16,919 bases of DNA. Source: Micrococcales bacterium. Its GTDB lineage: Bacteria; Actinomycetota; Actinomycetes; Actinomycetales; Dermatophilaceae. The DNA is taken from contig JAKDLQ010000017.1 in the NCBI GenBank assembly GCA_030452775.1, positions 1 to 16,919 of the forward strand. Reading direction: 5' to 3'. The translations under genes were made by a program, and so were the position numbers. The number at the start of each line of letters is the position of its first letter. The stretch's first letter is position 1. A model generated the notes under the pieces. The model made no database searches and was not told where the DNA came from. It saw only the letters and a program-made list of their open reading frames with translations. Below, one piece after another: positions 6,101 through 13,978 of the stretch.

Positions 6101-7327
6101 GTGAAGACCTGGCTCGACCTGCCCGACGAGCACCCCTTCGGCCCGCAGACGCTCCCCTACGGCGTCTTCAGCGTCGGACAAGACTCCCCTCGACGGGTCG
6201 GGGTACGCGTCGGTGACCACGTCATCGACGTAGCCGCGGTCGCCGCCCTTGGTGGCGATCCCGGCGACGGGCCGCATCTGGCTGCGGCGTGGGCGACCCC
6301 GAGCCTCAACGCGTTCCTCGCCCTCGGCCGCGAGAAGTGGGCGATCGCCCGGGAGTGGCTCACCGAGATCGTCACGAACGACGTGCATCGCGAGGCCATG
6401 CTGCCCCACGTGTACCCCCTGGCCGAGGTGACCCTGCACCTACCCATCGAGGTGGCCGACTACGTCGACTTCTATGCGAGTGAGGACCACGCCTCCAACG
6501 TCGGCCAGATCTTCCGTCCGGACAATGCGGCCCTGCCCCCGAACTGGAAGCACCTGCCCATCGGCTACCACGGCCGCGCGGGCACCGTCGTCGTCTCCGG
6601 CACCGACGTCGTGCGCCCCACGGGCCAGCGCAAGGCACCGGGCGACCCGGCACCGACCTTCGGGCCGAGCATCCGCCTCGACATCGAGGCGGAGCTGGGC
6701 TACGTCGTCGGCGACGCGACCGAGATCGGCACCCGTGTCGGCGTCGACGCGGCGGCCGATCACATCTTCGGCGTCGTCATCCTCAACGACTGGAGCGCCA
6801 GGGACATCCAGGCCTGGGAGTACGTGCCGCTGGGCCCCTTCCTCGGCAAGTCGTTCGCGACGTCGATCTCCGCCTGGGTGACGCCTCTCGAGGCGCTGAG
6901 TCACGCCAGGGTGGCCGTGCCCGGCCAGCAGGCCCCGCCGGTCCTGCCCTACCTGCAGGGCGACGCGTTCGGGCTGGATGTCCACGTCGAGGTCAGGATC
7001 AACACCACGGTGGTCTCGCGACCGGAGCACTCGGCGATGTACTGGTCGCCCGCCCAGATGCTCGCCCACCTCACGGTCAATGGAGCATCACTGCGCAACG
7101 GTGACCTCTACGGATCGGGCACCATCAGCGGCCCGACCCGAGAGTCCCGCGGCAGCCTCCTCGAGCTGACCTGGAACGCGACCGAGCCGCTGACCCTCGA
7201 CGACGGCAGCACCCGCGGATTCCTCGAGGACGGCGACACCGTCACGATGACGGCGTGGGCGCCCGGCCCGGACGGCGCCCGGATCGGCCTCGGCGAGGTC
7301 ACCGGCACCATCGTTCCCGCCCGCTGA
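6101..7327 (+). CDS. fahA: Fumarylacetoacetase
   Basis: Hydrolyses fumarylacetoacetate to fumarate and acetoacetate, the last step of tyrosine degradation. The protein has 408 residues with the two-domain layout of the family: an SH3-like N-terminal domain (about 15-115) and the FAA hydrolase domain (about 120-400). By comparison with mammalian FAH, the metal ligands are Asp123 (VDFYASEDH), Glu196 and Glu198 (LDIEAELG) and Asp230. The catalytic and substrate residues are His130, Arg234, Gln237, Lys250, Thr341 (GSGTISGP) and Glu355. The block NDWSARDIQAWEYVPLGPFL is nearly identical to the eukaryotic enzyme. GTG start with a strong AAGGAG ribosome site. It follows the unknown protein by 50 bases and is probably in the same operon. 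Confidence 0.97.
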   Translation: MKTWLDLPDEHPFGPQTLPYGVFSVGQDSPRRVGVRVGDHVIDVAAVAALGGDPGDGPHLAAAWATPSLNAFLALGREKWAIAREWLTEIVTNDVHREAMLPHVYPLAEVTLHLPIEVADYVDFYASEDHASNVGQIFRPDNAALPPNWKHLPIGYHGRAGTVVVSGTDVVRPTGQRKAPGDPAPTFGPSIRLDIEAELGYVVGDATEIGTRVGVDAAADHIFGVVILNDWSARDIQAWEYVPLGPFLGKSFATSISAWVTPLEALSHARVAVPGQQAPPVLPYLQGDAFGLDVHVEVRINTTVVSRPEHSAMYWSPAQMLAHLTVNGASLRNGDLYGSGTISGPTRESRGSLLELTWNATEPLTLDDGSTRGFLEDGDTVTMTAWAPGPDGARIGLGEVTGTIVPAR

Positions 7328-7333
7328 CACCCC

Positions 7334-7355
7334 CCGGGAAGGCCCTCGCTCCCGG
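7334..7355. terminator. Weak hairpin between convergent fahA and MFS genes
   Basis: CCGGGA at 7334-7339 pairs with TCCCGG at 7350-7355 around a 10-base loop, in the 40-bp gap between two facing stop codons. There is no T-run, so a terminator function in either direction is a guess from position. Confidence 0.3.
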
Positions 7356-7367
7356 CCACCCCGGCGT

Positions 7368-8930
7368 TCAGTGCAGGATGACCGGCGCGCCCGTGGCCTC
7401 GTCGACATCGTCGAGCAGGTGCGACTCCTCGTGCCTGCGTGGCAGGAACAACGCCGCGACGAAGGTCAGCACACAGAGGATCGCGGCGATGAGGAACGTG
7501 TCTCCGAAGGCCTGAGCCGCCTCCGTGAGACCCTGCGAAACGGCGGCAGGACCGCCGATCTTGTCGACGATCGCCGGGTCGCGCTGAGACGCGATGGCCG
7601 GACCGGCCAGCGGATAGCCCTTGAGATAGGTGGTGAAGACGACCGAGATGACCGCGACGCCGATCGAGCTGGCGATCTGCTGGGTGATGTTGATCAGGGT
7701 CGAACCGCGCGCGACCTGATGGTTGGTCAGAGTCTTGAGGGCTGAGGTCATCAGCGGCATCATCGTGGCGCCCATGCCGAGCCCCATGACGAACAGGACC
7801 GGGATGAGGTAGCCCCAGTACGGCGTGTCCGCCGTGACCTGGGTCAGCGCGAACATGCCGGCGATGATCCCGACGAGGCCGACCGGGACGATGCGCCCGA
7901 CCGGGATCCGGTCGACGAGGGCCCCGGCGATCGGCATCGTGATCATCGCGCCGATGCCCTGCGGCATCATGAGGAAGCCGGCATCGAGGGTGCCCTCGCC
8001 GCGCACCTCCTGCAGATACGTCGGCACGAGGAGGAGACCGCCGAAGAAGGCCGCAGCGAAGAGGAACATCGTGATCGTCGCGACCGTGAGGTTGCGGTTG
8101 GCGAAGAGCCGCAGGTCGAGCAGCGGGTGCTTCGGCCGGAAGCTGTAGACGACGAAGGCGACAAGCATCGCCAGGCCAATGAGCGCCGGCACCAAGACCT
8201 TGGCAGAGGCCACCGTGCCCTCCCCGGGGATCGAACTGACGCCGTAGAGGAACAACGCAAGCCCCGGGGACATGAGCAGCATGCCGATGACGTCGAAGGA
8301 CTCCGACGGCTCGGGCCGGTCCGAGTCCAGCGCCCACATCGCGTAGAGAGCCGCGAGGATGCCGACCGGCACGTTGATGAGGAAGATCCAGTGCCAGCTC
8401 GCGACCTGGATGAGCCAGCCACCGAGGATCGGGCCGAAGATGGGACCGAGCAGCATCGGCACCCCGAGGATCGCCATGAGCCGGCCCATCCGCGCCGGGC
8501 CGGCGGCCCGGGTCATGATGGTCATCCCCAGCGGCATGAGCATGCCGCCGCCGAGTCCCTGCAGGACCCGGAAGCCGACGAGCACCTCGATGCTGCCTGC
8601 CGTCGCGCACAGCGCGGAGCCGAGCGTGAACAGCACGAGCGCGAGGATGTAGAGCCGCTTGGTCCCGAAGCGGTCGGCCGCCCAGCCGGTCAGCGGGATC
8701 ACCGTGGCAAGGGACAGGGTGTACGCGGTGACCGTCCAGGCGACCGTCGAGTAGGCCACCGGATGCGCCGGGTCGCTGGCGAACGCGGCCTGGAAGGTCG
8801 GTAACGCGATGTTGACGACGGTGATGTCGAGGATCGACATGATCGCGCCCAGCACGACGACTCCGGCCACCTTGAGGACGGCACCGTCGATCTTGTCGGG
8901 ATAGTCGAGCTGGGCGGGCTGAGAGGACAC
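7368..8930 (-). CDS. MFS transporter, DHA2 (EmrB/QacA) drug-exporter family, 14 TM segments
   Basis: Proton-driven membrane exporter; 520 residues, the usual size of the 14-helix DHA2 family. Family motifs are LDITVVNIALP in TM1 (34-44), the motif A loop GWAADRFGTKRL (82-93), RVLQGLGGGMLMPLG (121-135), the motif C antiporter helix around GPIFGPILGG (162-171) and WHWIFLINVPVG (179-190). The frame opens at an ATG at 9035, but the GTG at 8928-8930 is chosen because GGAGG sits nine bases upstream and similarity begins soon after. The substrate cannot be told from sequence. It lies between fahA and hppD, so export or uptake of an aromatic compound is possible, but a general drug exporter is equally likely. 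Confidence 0.9.
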   Translation of the reverse strand: MSSQPAQLDYPDKIDGAVLKVAGVVVLGAIMSILDITVVNIALPTFQAAFASDPAHPVAYSTVAWTVTAYTLSLATVIPLTGWAADRFGTKRLYILALVLFTLGSALCATAGSIEVLVGFRVLQGLGGGMLMPLGMTIMTRAAGPARMGRLMAILGVPMLLGPIFGPILGGWLIQVASWHWIFLINVPVGILAALYAMWALDSDRPEPSESFDVIGMLLMSPGLALFLYGVSSIPGEGTVASAKVLVPALIGLAMLVAFVVYSFRPKHPLLDLRLFANRNLTVATITMFLFAAAFFGGLLLVPTYLQEVRGEGTLDAGFLMMPQGIGAMITMPIAGALVDRIPVGRIVPVGLVGIIAGMFALTQVTADTPYWGYLIPVLFVMGLGMGATMMPLMTSALKTLTNHQVARGSTLINITQQIASSIGVAVISVVFTTYLKGYPLAGPAIASQRDPAIVDKIGGPAAVSQGLTEAAQAFGDTFLIAAILCVLTFVAALFLPRRHEESHLLDDVDEATGAPVILH

Positions 8931-8939
8931 GCGGTCAGG

Positions 8940-8944
8940 CCTCC
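8940..8944 (-). promoter_or_regulatory. MFS gene ribosome binding site GGAGG
   Basis: GGAGG on the minus strand, nine bases before the GTG at 8930. It decides the start against the ATG at 9035. Confidence 0.6.
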
Positions 8945-8982
8945 GAATCAGGTCTGGGCAGGAAACGGCAGCGGTGCCGCGG

Positions 8983-8997
8983 GCGGGAGTTACCCGC
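8983..8997. promoter_or_regulatory. Small inverted repeat upstream of the MFS gene
   Basis: GCGGGAGTTACCCGC has perfect 5-bp arms around 5 bp, about 55 bases before the MFS start. It could be a regulator site, but 5-bp GC-rich arms arise easily by chance in this genome. Confidence 0.25.
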
Positions 8998-9045
8998 ACC
9001 CAATATTGTGCACCCGGCACCGGGCGATGATGCAACTGTGATTCG

Positions 9046-9074
9046 GGTCAGCGGGTCAACCGGTCAGCGGGTCA
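9046..9074. repeat. Direct repeat GGTCAGCGGGTCA x2 (16-bp period)
   Basis: Two exact 13-bp copies at 9046-9058 and 9062-9074, separated by three bases. The second copy runs into the stop codon of the RDD gene. The shorter GGTCA motif occurs four times. It may be slippage or an iterated binding site upstream of the MFS gene. Confidence 0.6.
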
Positions 9075-9896
9075 GCGCTGATGGGGCGGCTGCTTGCCGC
9101 GCACCACCTGGGTCGCCGCGACCTTGTCGTGCAGCGTCTGGCGCTTGTCGTCCCACAGCGGCCACAGGCCGTCGATGAGCCAGAGAAAGACGTAGAAGCC
9201 CTGGATCACGGGAATGACCTGGACCAGCGCGAGCAGGCGCCGCCTCATCGCCGTCGCCAGGTCGAGCGGGCCTGGACGGTCGACGCGACGCACGCTGATG
9301 CCCATCACCATCTTCCCCGGGGTCTGGCCCGTCCACGTCCAGAACGCGATGGCGTAGACCGTGACCGTGAGGTAGCTGACGAGCGAGGCGAGCGCAAAAG
9401 TGCCTGAGGCCTGCGCCGCGAGGTCTTGGAGCGCCGTCCAGTCGAACGCCTCGATGTCGGCTGCGCCTGCGTCGGTGGCGCCGAAGGTTGCGGCGATGTC
9501 GTCGAGGAGCTTCGAGTAGCCGGGGACCAACGCCCGCGTGAGGAACTCGATGAGGATGATGAGGATGATCCCGTCGAGGAGCCAGGCAACGAAGCGGCGA
9601 CCCCACGATGCGAGGGGGACCCCGTCGGCCGTCGTCGCGAGGGCGTGCATCCAGTCGGCGCCGGGCGCCTGCGGATGGCCCGGAGCGCCCTGCCACGGGC
9701 CGCCACCTCGTTGGGTCGACGCGGCGGGCGCCTGCGGGACGGCGGGGTCCTCCGACTGGGCCTGCCCGATGATCGACTGCGAGGCGGTCGGCGACCTCTT
9801 GGGGACCGTGTGGCTGCTCCATATCACCCCGTCCCAGTAGCGAAGCAGGTCTGGGTCGCTCGGGTCGTCATACCACCCGGCAGGCTGCTGGCTCAT
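9072..9896 (-). CDS. DUF2510 / RDD family membrane protein
   Basis: 274 residues. The N-terminal DUF2510 motif (about 5-27) is PAGWYDDPSDPDLLRYWDG, a short module on many actinobacterial membrane proteins. A Pro/Gln/Gly-rich linker (about 35-80) follows, and then an RDD domain (about 97 to the end). The RDD domain begins GRRFVAWLLDGIILIILIEF with the signature Arg and Asp, has further hydrophobic segments near 165-187 and 222-248, and ends in the QTLHDKVAATQVV motif. RDD proteins are poorly understood; some have been linked to ion transport or stress. The ATG start lacks a good ribosome site. It lies 93 bases after hppD, so a shared transcript is possible, but I see no functional link to tyrosine degradation. 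Confidence 0.87.
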   Translation of the reverse strand: MSQQPAGWYDDPSDPDLLRYWDGVIWSSHTVPKRSPTASQSIIGQAQSEDPAVPQAPAASTQRGGGPWQGAPGHPQAPGADWMHALATTADGVPLASWGRRFVAWLLDGIILIILIEFLTRALVPGYSKLLDDIAATFGATDAGAADIEAFDWTALQDLAAQASGTFALASLVSYLTVTVYAIAFWTWTGQTPGKMVMGISVRRVDRPGPLDLATAMRRRLLALVQVIPVIQGFYVFLWLIDGLWPLWDDKRQTLHDKVAATQVVRGKQPPHQR

Positions 9897-9957
9897 GGGC
9901 CAACTCTGTCACGAAGCGCCGGCACCCCCGACCGAGAGGTCCCGCGTACACGGGTCG

Positions 9958-9971
9958 CCCCGGCGTCGGGG
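9958..9971 (-). terminator. Possible hairpin terminator after hppD
   Basis: A GC-rich hairpin, CCCCG stem with a four-base loop, begins about 19 bases after the hppD stop and before the RDD gene. There is no following U-tract. Position supports termination or attenuation; strength is uncertain. Confidence 0.3.
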
Positions 9972-9989
9972 TGTCGATGTCGGGATGTG

Positions 9990-11219
9990 TCAGAGATTGC
10001 CGCGCTTGTCCTGCTCGCGCTCGATGGACTCGAAGAGCGCCTTGAAGTTGCCCTTGCCGAAGCCGAGCGACCCATGCCGCTCGATGACCTCGAAGAAGAC
10101 GGTCGGGCGGTCCCCGAGCGGTTTGGTGAAGATCTGCAGCAGGTAGCCGTCCTCGTCGCGGTCGACGAGGATCTTGCGCTTCTTCAGCTCCTCGATCGGC
10201 ACCCGGACCTCGCCGATGCGGGCCCGCAGCTCCGGGTCGTCGTAGTACGAGTCCGGGGTGTCGAGGAACTCGACGCCCTCGGTGCGCAACGCGTCGACCG
10301 TGGCGAGGATGTCGCCCGTCGCGACGGCGAGGTGCTGGGCGCCCGGCCCGCGGTAGAACTCGAGGTACTCATCGATCTGGCTCTTGCGCTTGGCGATCGC
10401 CGGCTCGTTGAGCGGGAACTTGACGCGGTGGTTGCCGTTGGCCACGACCTTGGACATCAGCGCCGAGTAGTCGGTGGCGATGTCGTCGCCGATGAACTCG
10501 GCCATGTTGACGAAGCCCATGACCTTGTTGTAGAACCCGACCCACTCGTCCATCTTGCCGAGTTCGACGTTGCCGACGATGTGATCGAGGGCCTCGAACA
10601 GCCGCTTCGGGGCCCCATCGCGCTTGGCGTAGGTCGAGCTGGCCGCGACATAGCCGGGCAGGTAGGGCCCGGCGTAGACAGAGCCGTCGCCGGTGGCGTT
10701 GACGCGCTGCACGAGCGTGTGGCGAGTCTCGCCGTACGTGGCAATGGCCGCGACGCGCACCGTGCCGTGCTCATCGGTGAGCTCCTCCGGCTGCTGCAGC
10801 ACCGTGGCCCCGGCTCGTTCGGCCTGGGCGATGCATCGGTCCACGTCGGGCACTTCGAGCGCGATGTCGACGACACCGTCGCCGTGCGCACGGTGATGGT
10901 CGGCGAGCCGGCTGTCGGGGCTCACGGCGCCGTTGACGACGAAGCGGATCGAGCCGCTCTCAAGGACGAACGACTTGTGATCGCGCTCGCCCTGCTCGGG
11001 ACCTCGGTACGCGACCAGATCCATGCCCCAAGCGCTCTGGTAGTAGTGCGCTGCCTGGGTGGCATTGCCGACGACGAAGACGATCGCGTCCCACCCGGTG
11101 ACAGGGAAGACGTCCTTGTTCTCGTCGTACTCCACCAGCCCCACCAGCTGCTTGAGCTGGTCGAGATCGAGGTCGGCCGCACGTTCCTGGTCGGTCAGAT
11201 CCACAGTTGTCTCAGTCAT
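9990..11219 (-). CDS. hppD: 4-hydroxyphenylpyruvate dioxygenase
   Basis: Converts 4-hydroxyphenylpyruvate and O2 to homogentisate and CO2, feeding HmgA; Fe(II) enzyme of the vicinal oxygen chelate fold. The protein has 409 residues in two tandem VOC halves (about 40-175 and 207-385). The iron ligands are His213 (LDHIVGNV), His296 (GAQHLAVATGDI) and Glu377 (VFFEVIERHG). The C-terminal GFGKGNFKALFESIE helix that gates the active site is intact. The frame is open to 11351, but the family start is the ATG at 11217-11219. Upstream on the same strand a TTGACC is followed after 17 bases by CACGCT and six bases later by the ATG, so a leaderless message is plausible. It is divergent from the Lrp/AsnC regulator. 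Confidence 0.97.
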   Translation of the reverse strand: MTETTVDLTDQERAADLDLDQLKQLVGLVEYDENKDVFPVTGWDAIVFVVGNATQAAHYYQSAWGMDLVAYRGPEQGERDHKSFVLESGSIRFVVNGAVSPDSRLADHHRAHGDGVVDIALEVPDVDRCIAQAERAGATVLQQPEELTDEHGTVRVAAIATYGETRHTLVQRVNATGDGSVYAGPYLPGYVAASSTYAKRDGAPKRLFEALDHIVGNVELGKMDEWVGFYNKVMGFVNMAEFIGDDIATDYSALMSKVVANGNHRVKFPLNEPAIAKRKSQIDEYLEFYRGPGAQHLAVATGDILATVDALRTEGVEFLDTPDSYYDDPELRARIGEVRVPIEELKKRKILVDRDEDGYLLQIFTKPLGDRPTVFFEVIERHGSLGFGKGNFKALFESIEREQDKRGNL

Positions 11220-11269
11220 CTTGTGAGCGTGACCCACCCCGCCGTCTTGGTCAACAGAGCCCAATCCGT

Positions 11270-11296
11270 CTGCACATACTGCACAAACTGCTGGCC
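11270..11296. repeat. Phased CTGCACA-type repeats in the hppD/Lrp gap
   Basis: CTGCACATA, CTGCACAAA and CTGCTGGCC follow each other with an exact 9-bp period; the first two copies are nearly identical and the third is degenerate. They sit midway between the divergent hppD and Lrp/AsnC genes. They could be part of a multi-site regulator region. Confidence 0.4.
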
Positions 11297-11313
11297 GTAT
11301 GCCGTTGCGCACA

Positions 11314-11326
11314 GGACAATGTGTCC
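11314..11326 (+). promoter_or_regulatory. Palindrome GGACAATGTGTCC overlapping the Lrp-gene -10 element
   Basis: A perfect 5-bp inverted repeat with 3-bp centre abuts the ATG at 11327. It contains GACAAT at 11315-11320, a fair -10 element ending six bases before the ATG (leaderless geometry). A regulator bound here would block the gene, so autoregulation, usual for Lrp/AsnC proteins, is a reasonable inference. Confidence 0.4.
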
Positions 11327-11830
11327 ATGCCTCCAGCGATGCCCAGTTCACCCAGCCCGGTCGACCGTCTCGACTGCCGCATCCTGCTGCTCCTGCTGTC
11401 CCGCCCGGGGATCGGCGTGCTCGGCGCCTCCCGGGAGCTGGGCGTCGCGCGCGGAACCGTACAGGCGCGGCTGGACCGGCTCCAGCGCCGCGGGGTCCTG
11501 CCCTCGATGGCGCCCCAGGTCGACCCCGCCGCGCTCGGCTACCCGGTGACCGCCTTCTGCACGCTGGAGATCCGTCAGGGCCAGGGCCACGCCCCCGTCA
11601 TCGAGCACCTCGCGGCGATCCCGGAGGTCCTCGAGGCGCATACCATCACCGGCTCCGGTGACCTGCTCATCGAGGTCGTCGGGCAGGACAACGCCGACCT
11701 GCAACGGGTCCTCGACCGGATCATCGACGACACGCACGTGATGCGGGCCTCGACGGCCATCGCCTTGGAGACTCGCATCCGGCATCGGACGGCACCGCTC
11801 GTCGAGCACCTGCTCGACCTCTCGTCATAG
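11327..11830 (+). CDS. Lrp/AsnC family transcriptional regulator
   Basis: 167 residues with the standard layout. The N-terminal helix-turn-helix spans about 13-60 (DRLDCRILLLLLSRPGIGVL, then SRELGVARGTVQARLDRLQRRGVL). The RAM effector/oligomerisation domain spans about 72-155, with the glycine-rich turn ITGSGDLLIEVVG (107-119) that binds amino acids in this family. The frame is open further upstream, but the ATG at 11327 is the family-like start and has a -10 element six bases before it. An alternative ATG lies four codons later. Its divergence from hppD suggests control of tyrosine degradation in response to an amino acid such as tyrosine or phenylalanine; this is inferred from position. Confidence 0.92.
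   Translation: MPPAMPSSPSPVDRLDCRILLLLLSRPGIGVLGASRELGVARGTVQARLDRLQRRGVLPSMAPQVDPAALGYPVTAFCTLEIRQGQGHAPVIEHLAAIPEVLEAHTITGSGDLLIEVVGQDNADLQRVLDRIIDDTHVMRASTAIALETRIRHRTAPLVEHLLDLSS
11801..11818. terminator. 8-bp palindrome at the end of the Lrp gene, possible terminator
   Basis: GTCGAGCA-CC-TGCTCGAC is a perfect inverted repeat within the last codons of the Lrp gene, 22 bases before the end of the convergent helicase gene. As RNA it would form a 7-bp stem with a 4-base loop on either strand. It has no U-tract. The two genes are only ten bases apart, so a terminator has to overlap coding sequence. Confidence 0.35.
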
Positions 11831-11840
11831 GTTTGCAGGC

Positions 11841-13601
11841 TCAGCGGCGACCCACGAGCCAGCGCCGTATCCTCTCGATCCGGGCTCCGACCTGCTCGGA
11901 CGATGCTGCCGCGAGGTCCGGTCCCCCGCAGGCTCGGCGCAGGTCCATGTGGACGGCCGCGTGCGGCACCGACTTCTGGCGGGCGTACGCGGAGACGAGC
12001 GTGTTGAGCTCCTTGCGCTGGGCCGCCAGGGCCCGGTGCGTGGCGATGGGGGCCGCTGACGGCGCTGACGGCGCCGGCGACTTCCCGACCTGTTTGGTCT
12101 GGCGTTCCTGGAGCAGGACCGCGACCTGGTCGGGCTCGAGCAGGCCCGGCAGACCGAGATATTCCTGCTCGTCCTCGGACCCCACCTGGGCGTGCATTCC
12201 CCACTGCTGCTTGTCGAAGAGCACGTGGTCGAAGTAGGCCTCCGACTCGAGCGCCTCGAAGCAACCGCCCTCGAGCGGCTTCGTCTCCCGGTTCGCGTTC
12301 GCCTCGTCGGTGAGCGTCTGCTCCTGGGTCCACTGGGCGGCGAGCTCGTCCGGGTCCGGCTTGCGATCGAGCACGTGGTCACGCTGCTCCTCGAGCCGGG
12401 CGGCATGGTCGAGGACGACCGGCACCGACGGCAGGAAGACAGAGGCTGTCTCGCCGCGGCGCCGGGCCCGGACGAAGCGTCCGATCGCCTGGGCGAAGTA
12501 GAGCGGGGTCGAGGTCGAGGTCGCGTAGACCCCGACGGCGAGTCGCGGCACGTCGACGCCCTCCGAGACCATCCGCACCGCGACCATCCACCGGGAGGCT
12601 GCGCCAACGAACTCCCCGATGCGGGCGGATGCGCCGGCGTCGTCGGACAGCACCACGGTGGGCGCCTCGCCGGTCAGCGCACGGAGGTGAGCGGCATACG
12701 CCCGGGCCTGGCTCTGGTTGGAGGCGATGACGAGTCCCGCCGCGTCGCTCACGCCGCGGCGGACTTCGGTCAGCCGCGTGTCGGCGGCGGCGAGGACCGC
12801 CGGGATCCACTCGCCCTTGGGGTCGAGGGCGGTGCGCCAGGCCTGGGCGATGGCGTCCTTGGTCATCGGCTCGCCGAGGCCGGCAGAGATCTCGTCGCCC
12901 ATCTTGGTGCGCCAGCGCATCGTGCCGCCGTAGGACAGGAACAGGACCGGGCGCACCACACCGTCGCGCAGCGCGTCGGCATAGCCGTAGGAATAGTCGC
13001 TCGTGCTGACGAGTGCACCCTCAGCGTCGAGCTCGTAGCGCACGAACGGGATCGGGGAACTGTCCGACCGGAATGGCGTCCCCGTCAGCGCCAGGCGCCG
13101 GGCCGCCGGCTCGAACGCCTCGCGGATCCCCTCACCCCAGCTCTTGCTGTCACCGCCGTGGTGAATCTCGTCGAGGATGACAAGGGTCGGCCGCGAGGTG
13201 GTCAACGCGCGGTGCAGCGATGGGCGCGAGGCGACCTGGGCGTAGGTGACGGCGACCCCGTGGTAGTCCTCGCTGTGCCGGCCGACGGCGTTGCTGAACG
13301 CCGGGTCGAGGCTGATCCCGGCGCGCGCGGCCGCGTCGGCCCACTGTGTCTTGAGGTGCTCGGTCGGCGCGACGACGGTGACCCGCGAGACCACACCGGC
13401 GAAGAGGAGGTCCGTGGCCACCCGCAAGGCGAAGGTCGTCTTGCCCGACCCCGGTGTTGCGACCGCGAGGAAATCGCGGGGCGAGGCGGCGCGATAGGTG
13501 TCGAGAGCCGCCTGCTGCCAGGCGCGCAGCTTCGCAGCGGTGCCCCACGCTGCCCGTCCTGGGAAGGCGGGTGGCAGATGGAAGGCGGCCCCTGAACTCA
13601 T
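11841..13601 (-). CDS. Superfamily II DEAD/DEAH-type helicase (SSL2/ResIII-like) with unassigned C-terminal region
   Basis: 586 residues; predicted ATP-dependent DNA or RNA helicase/translocase. The first RecA-like domain shows LRAWQQAALDTY (Q-like), Walker A ATPGSGKT (48-55), VAPTEHLKTQW (78-87), Walker B DEIHHGG (144-150) and LTGTPFRSD (172-180). The second shows VVLSDD, VRMVSEGVDVPRL (342-354) and the arginine-finger motif QAIGRFVRARRRG (371-383). About 190 further residues have no domain I can name; they include a charged linker and an Ala/Pro stretch (SPAPSAPSAAP). The frame is open to 13790 but similarity begins at the ATG at 13599-13601, which has a TACCGT -10-like element nine bases upstream. 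Substrate and partner are unknown. DUF3039 lies directly upstream, an adjacency I recall from other actinobacteria. Confidence 0.92.
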   Translation of the reverse strand: MSSGAAFHLPPAFPGRAAWGTAAKLRAWQQAALDTYRAASPRDFLAVATPGSGKTTFALRVATDLLFAGVVSRVTVVAPTEHLKTQWADAAARAGISLDPAFSNAVGRHSEDYHGVAVTYAQVASRPSLHRALTTSRPTLVILDEIHHGGDSKSWGEGIREAFEPAARRLALTGTPFRSDSSPIPFVRYELDAEGALVSTSDYSYGYADALRDGVVRPVLFLSYGGTMRWRTKMGDEISAGLGEPMTKDAIAQAWRTALDPKGEWIPAVLAAADTRLTEVRRGVSDAAGLVIASNQSQARAYAAHLRALTGEAPTVVLSDDAGASARIGEFVGAASRWMVAVRMVSEGVDVPRLAVGVYATSTSTPLYFAQAIGRFVRARRRGETASVFLPSVPVVLDHAARLEEQRDHVLDRKPDPDELAAQWTQEQTLTDEANANRETKPLEGGCFEALESEAYFDHVLFDKQQWGMHAQVGSEDEQEYLGLPGLLEPDQVAVLLQERQTKQVGKSPAPSAPSAAPIATHRALAAQRKELNTLVSAYARQKSVPHAAVHMDLRRACGGPDLAAASSEQVGARIERIRRWLVGRR

Positions 13602-13672
13602 AGGCCCCACACGGTAGTGCCTCTCGGGTGAATGGCCCGCCAGGGCCTTGCTCTGGTGCTCGGGACCGGTGC

Positions 13673-13978
13673 TCAGGACTTGTCGTCTCCGCCGTCCTGC
13701 GGGGCGCGGAGCCCGTCGTAGATCTCCTTGCAGATCGGACAGACCGGGAACTTCTGCGGGTCCCGGCCGGGGACCCAGATCTTGCCGCACAGCGCGACGA
13801 CTGGATCCCCGGACAGGGCACTCTCGAGGATCTTCTCCTTGCGGACGTAGTGGGAGAAACGTTCGTGATCCCCGGGTTCCTGCAGCTCCTCACGCACCTC
13901 TTCGCGCTCGATCGTCGCGGTGCTCGTGTGCGGGCCGAGGGGTTCGGTCTCGAACGGGTCAGGAGGCATGACGCTCAT
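13673..13978 (-). CDS. DUF3039 family protein, probable small zinc-ribbon protein
   Basis: 101 residues. It resembles the actinobacterial DUF3039 family: an acidic N-terminus, then ERFSHYVRKEKILES (40-53), VVALCGKIWVPGRDPQKF (60-77) and PVCPICKEIYDGL (78-90). Cys64, Cys80 and Cys83, perhaps with His43, could bind a metal ion. Function unknown. The ATG at 13976-13978 overlaps the stop of the upstream racemase-like gene by four bases (ATGA), which supports this start and translational coupling. An in-frame ATG three codons later is less likely. The SF2 helicase gene starts 71 bases downstream. Confidence 0.9.
   Translation of the reverse strand: MSVMPPDPFETEPLGPHTSTATIEREEVREELQEPGDHERFSHYVRKEKILESALSGDPVVALCGKIWVPGRDPQKFPVCPICKEIYDGLRAPQDGGDDKS

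Noticed and set aside
8931..9035. Longer N-terminus of the MFS protein from the ATG at 9035
   Set aside because: The extra residues have no membrane-protein character, and the GTG at 8930 has GGAGG at good spacing.
9426..11549. Plus-strand open frame of 707 codons opposite hppD and the RDD gene
   Set aside because: Shadow frame. hppD on the other strand has all iron ligands, and the frame also runs into the Lrp gene out of phase.
12192..13595. Plus-strand open frame of 467 codons opposite the SF2 helicase
   Set aside because: Its composition is that of an antisense shadow, and the minus strand carries all the helicase motifs.
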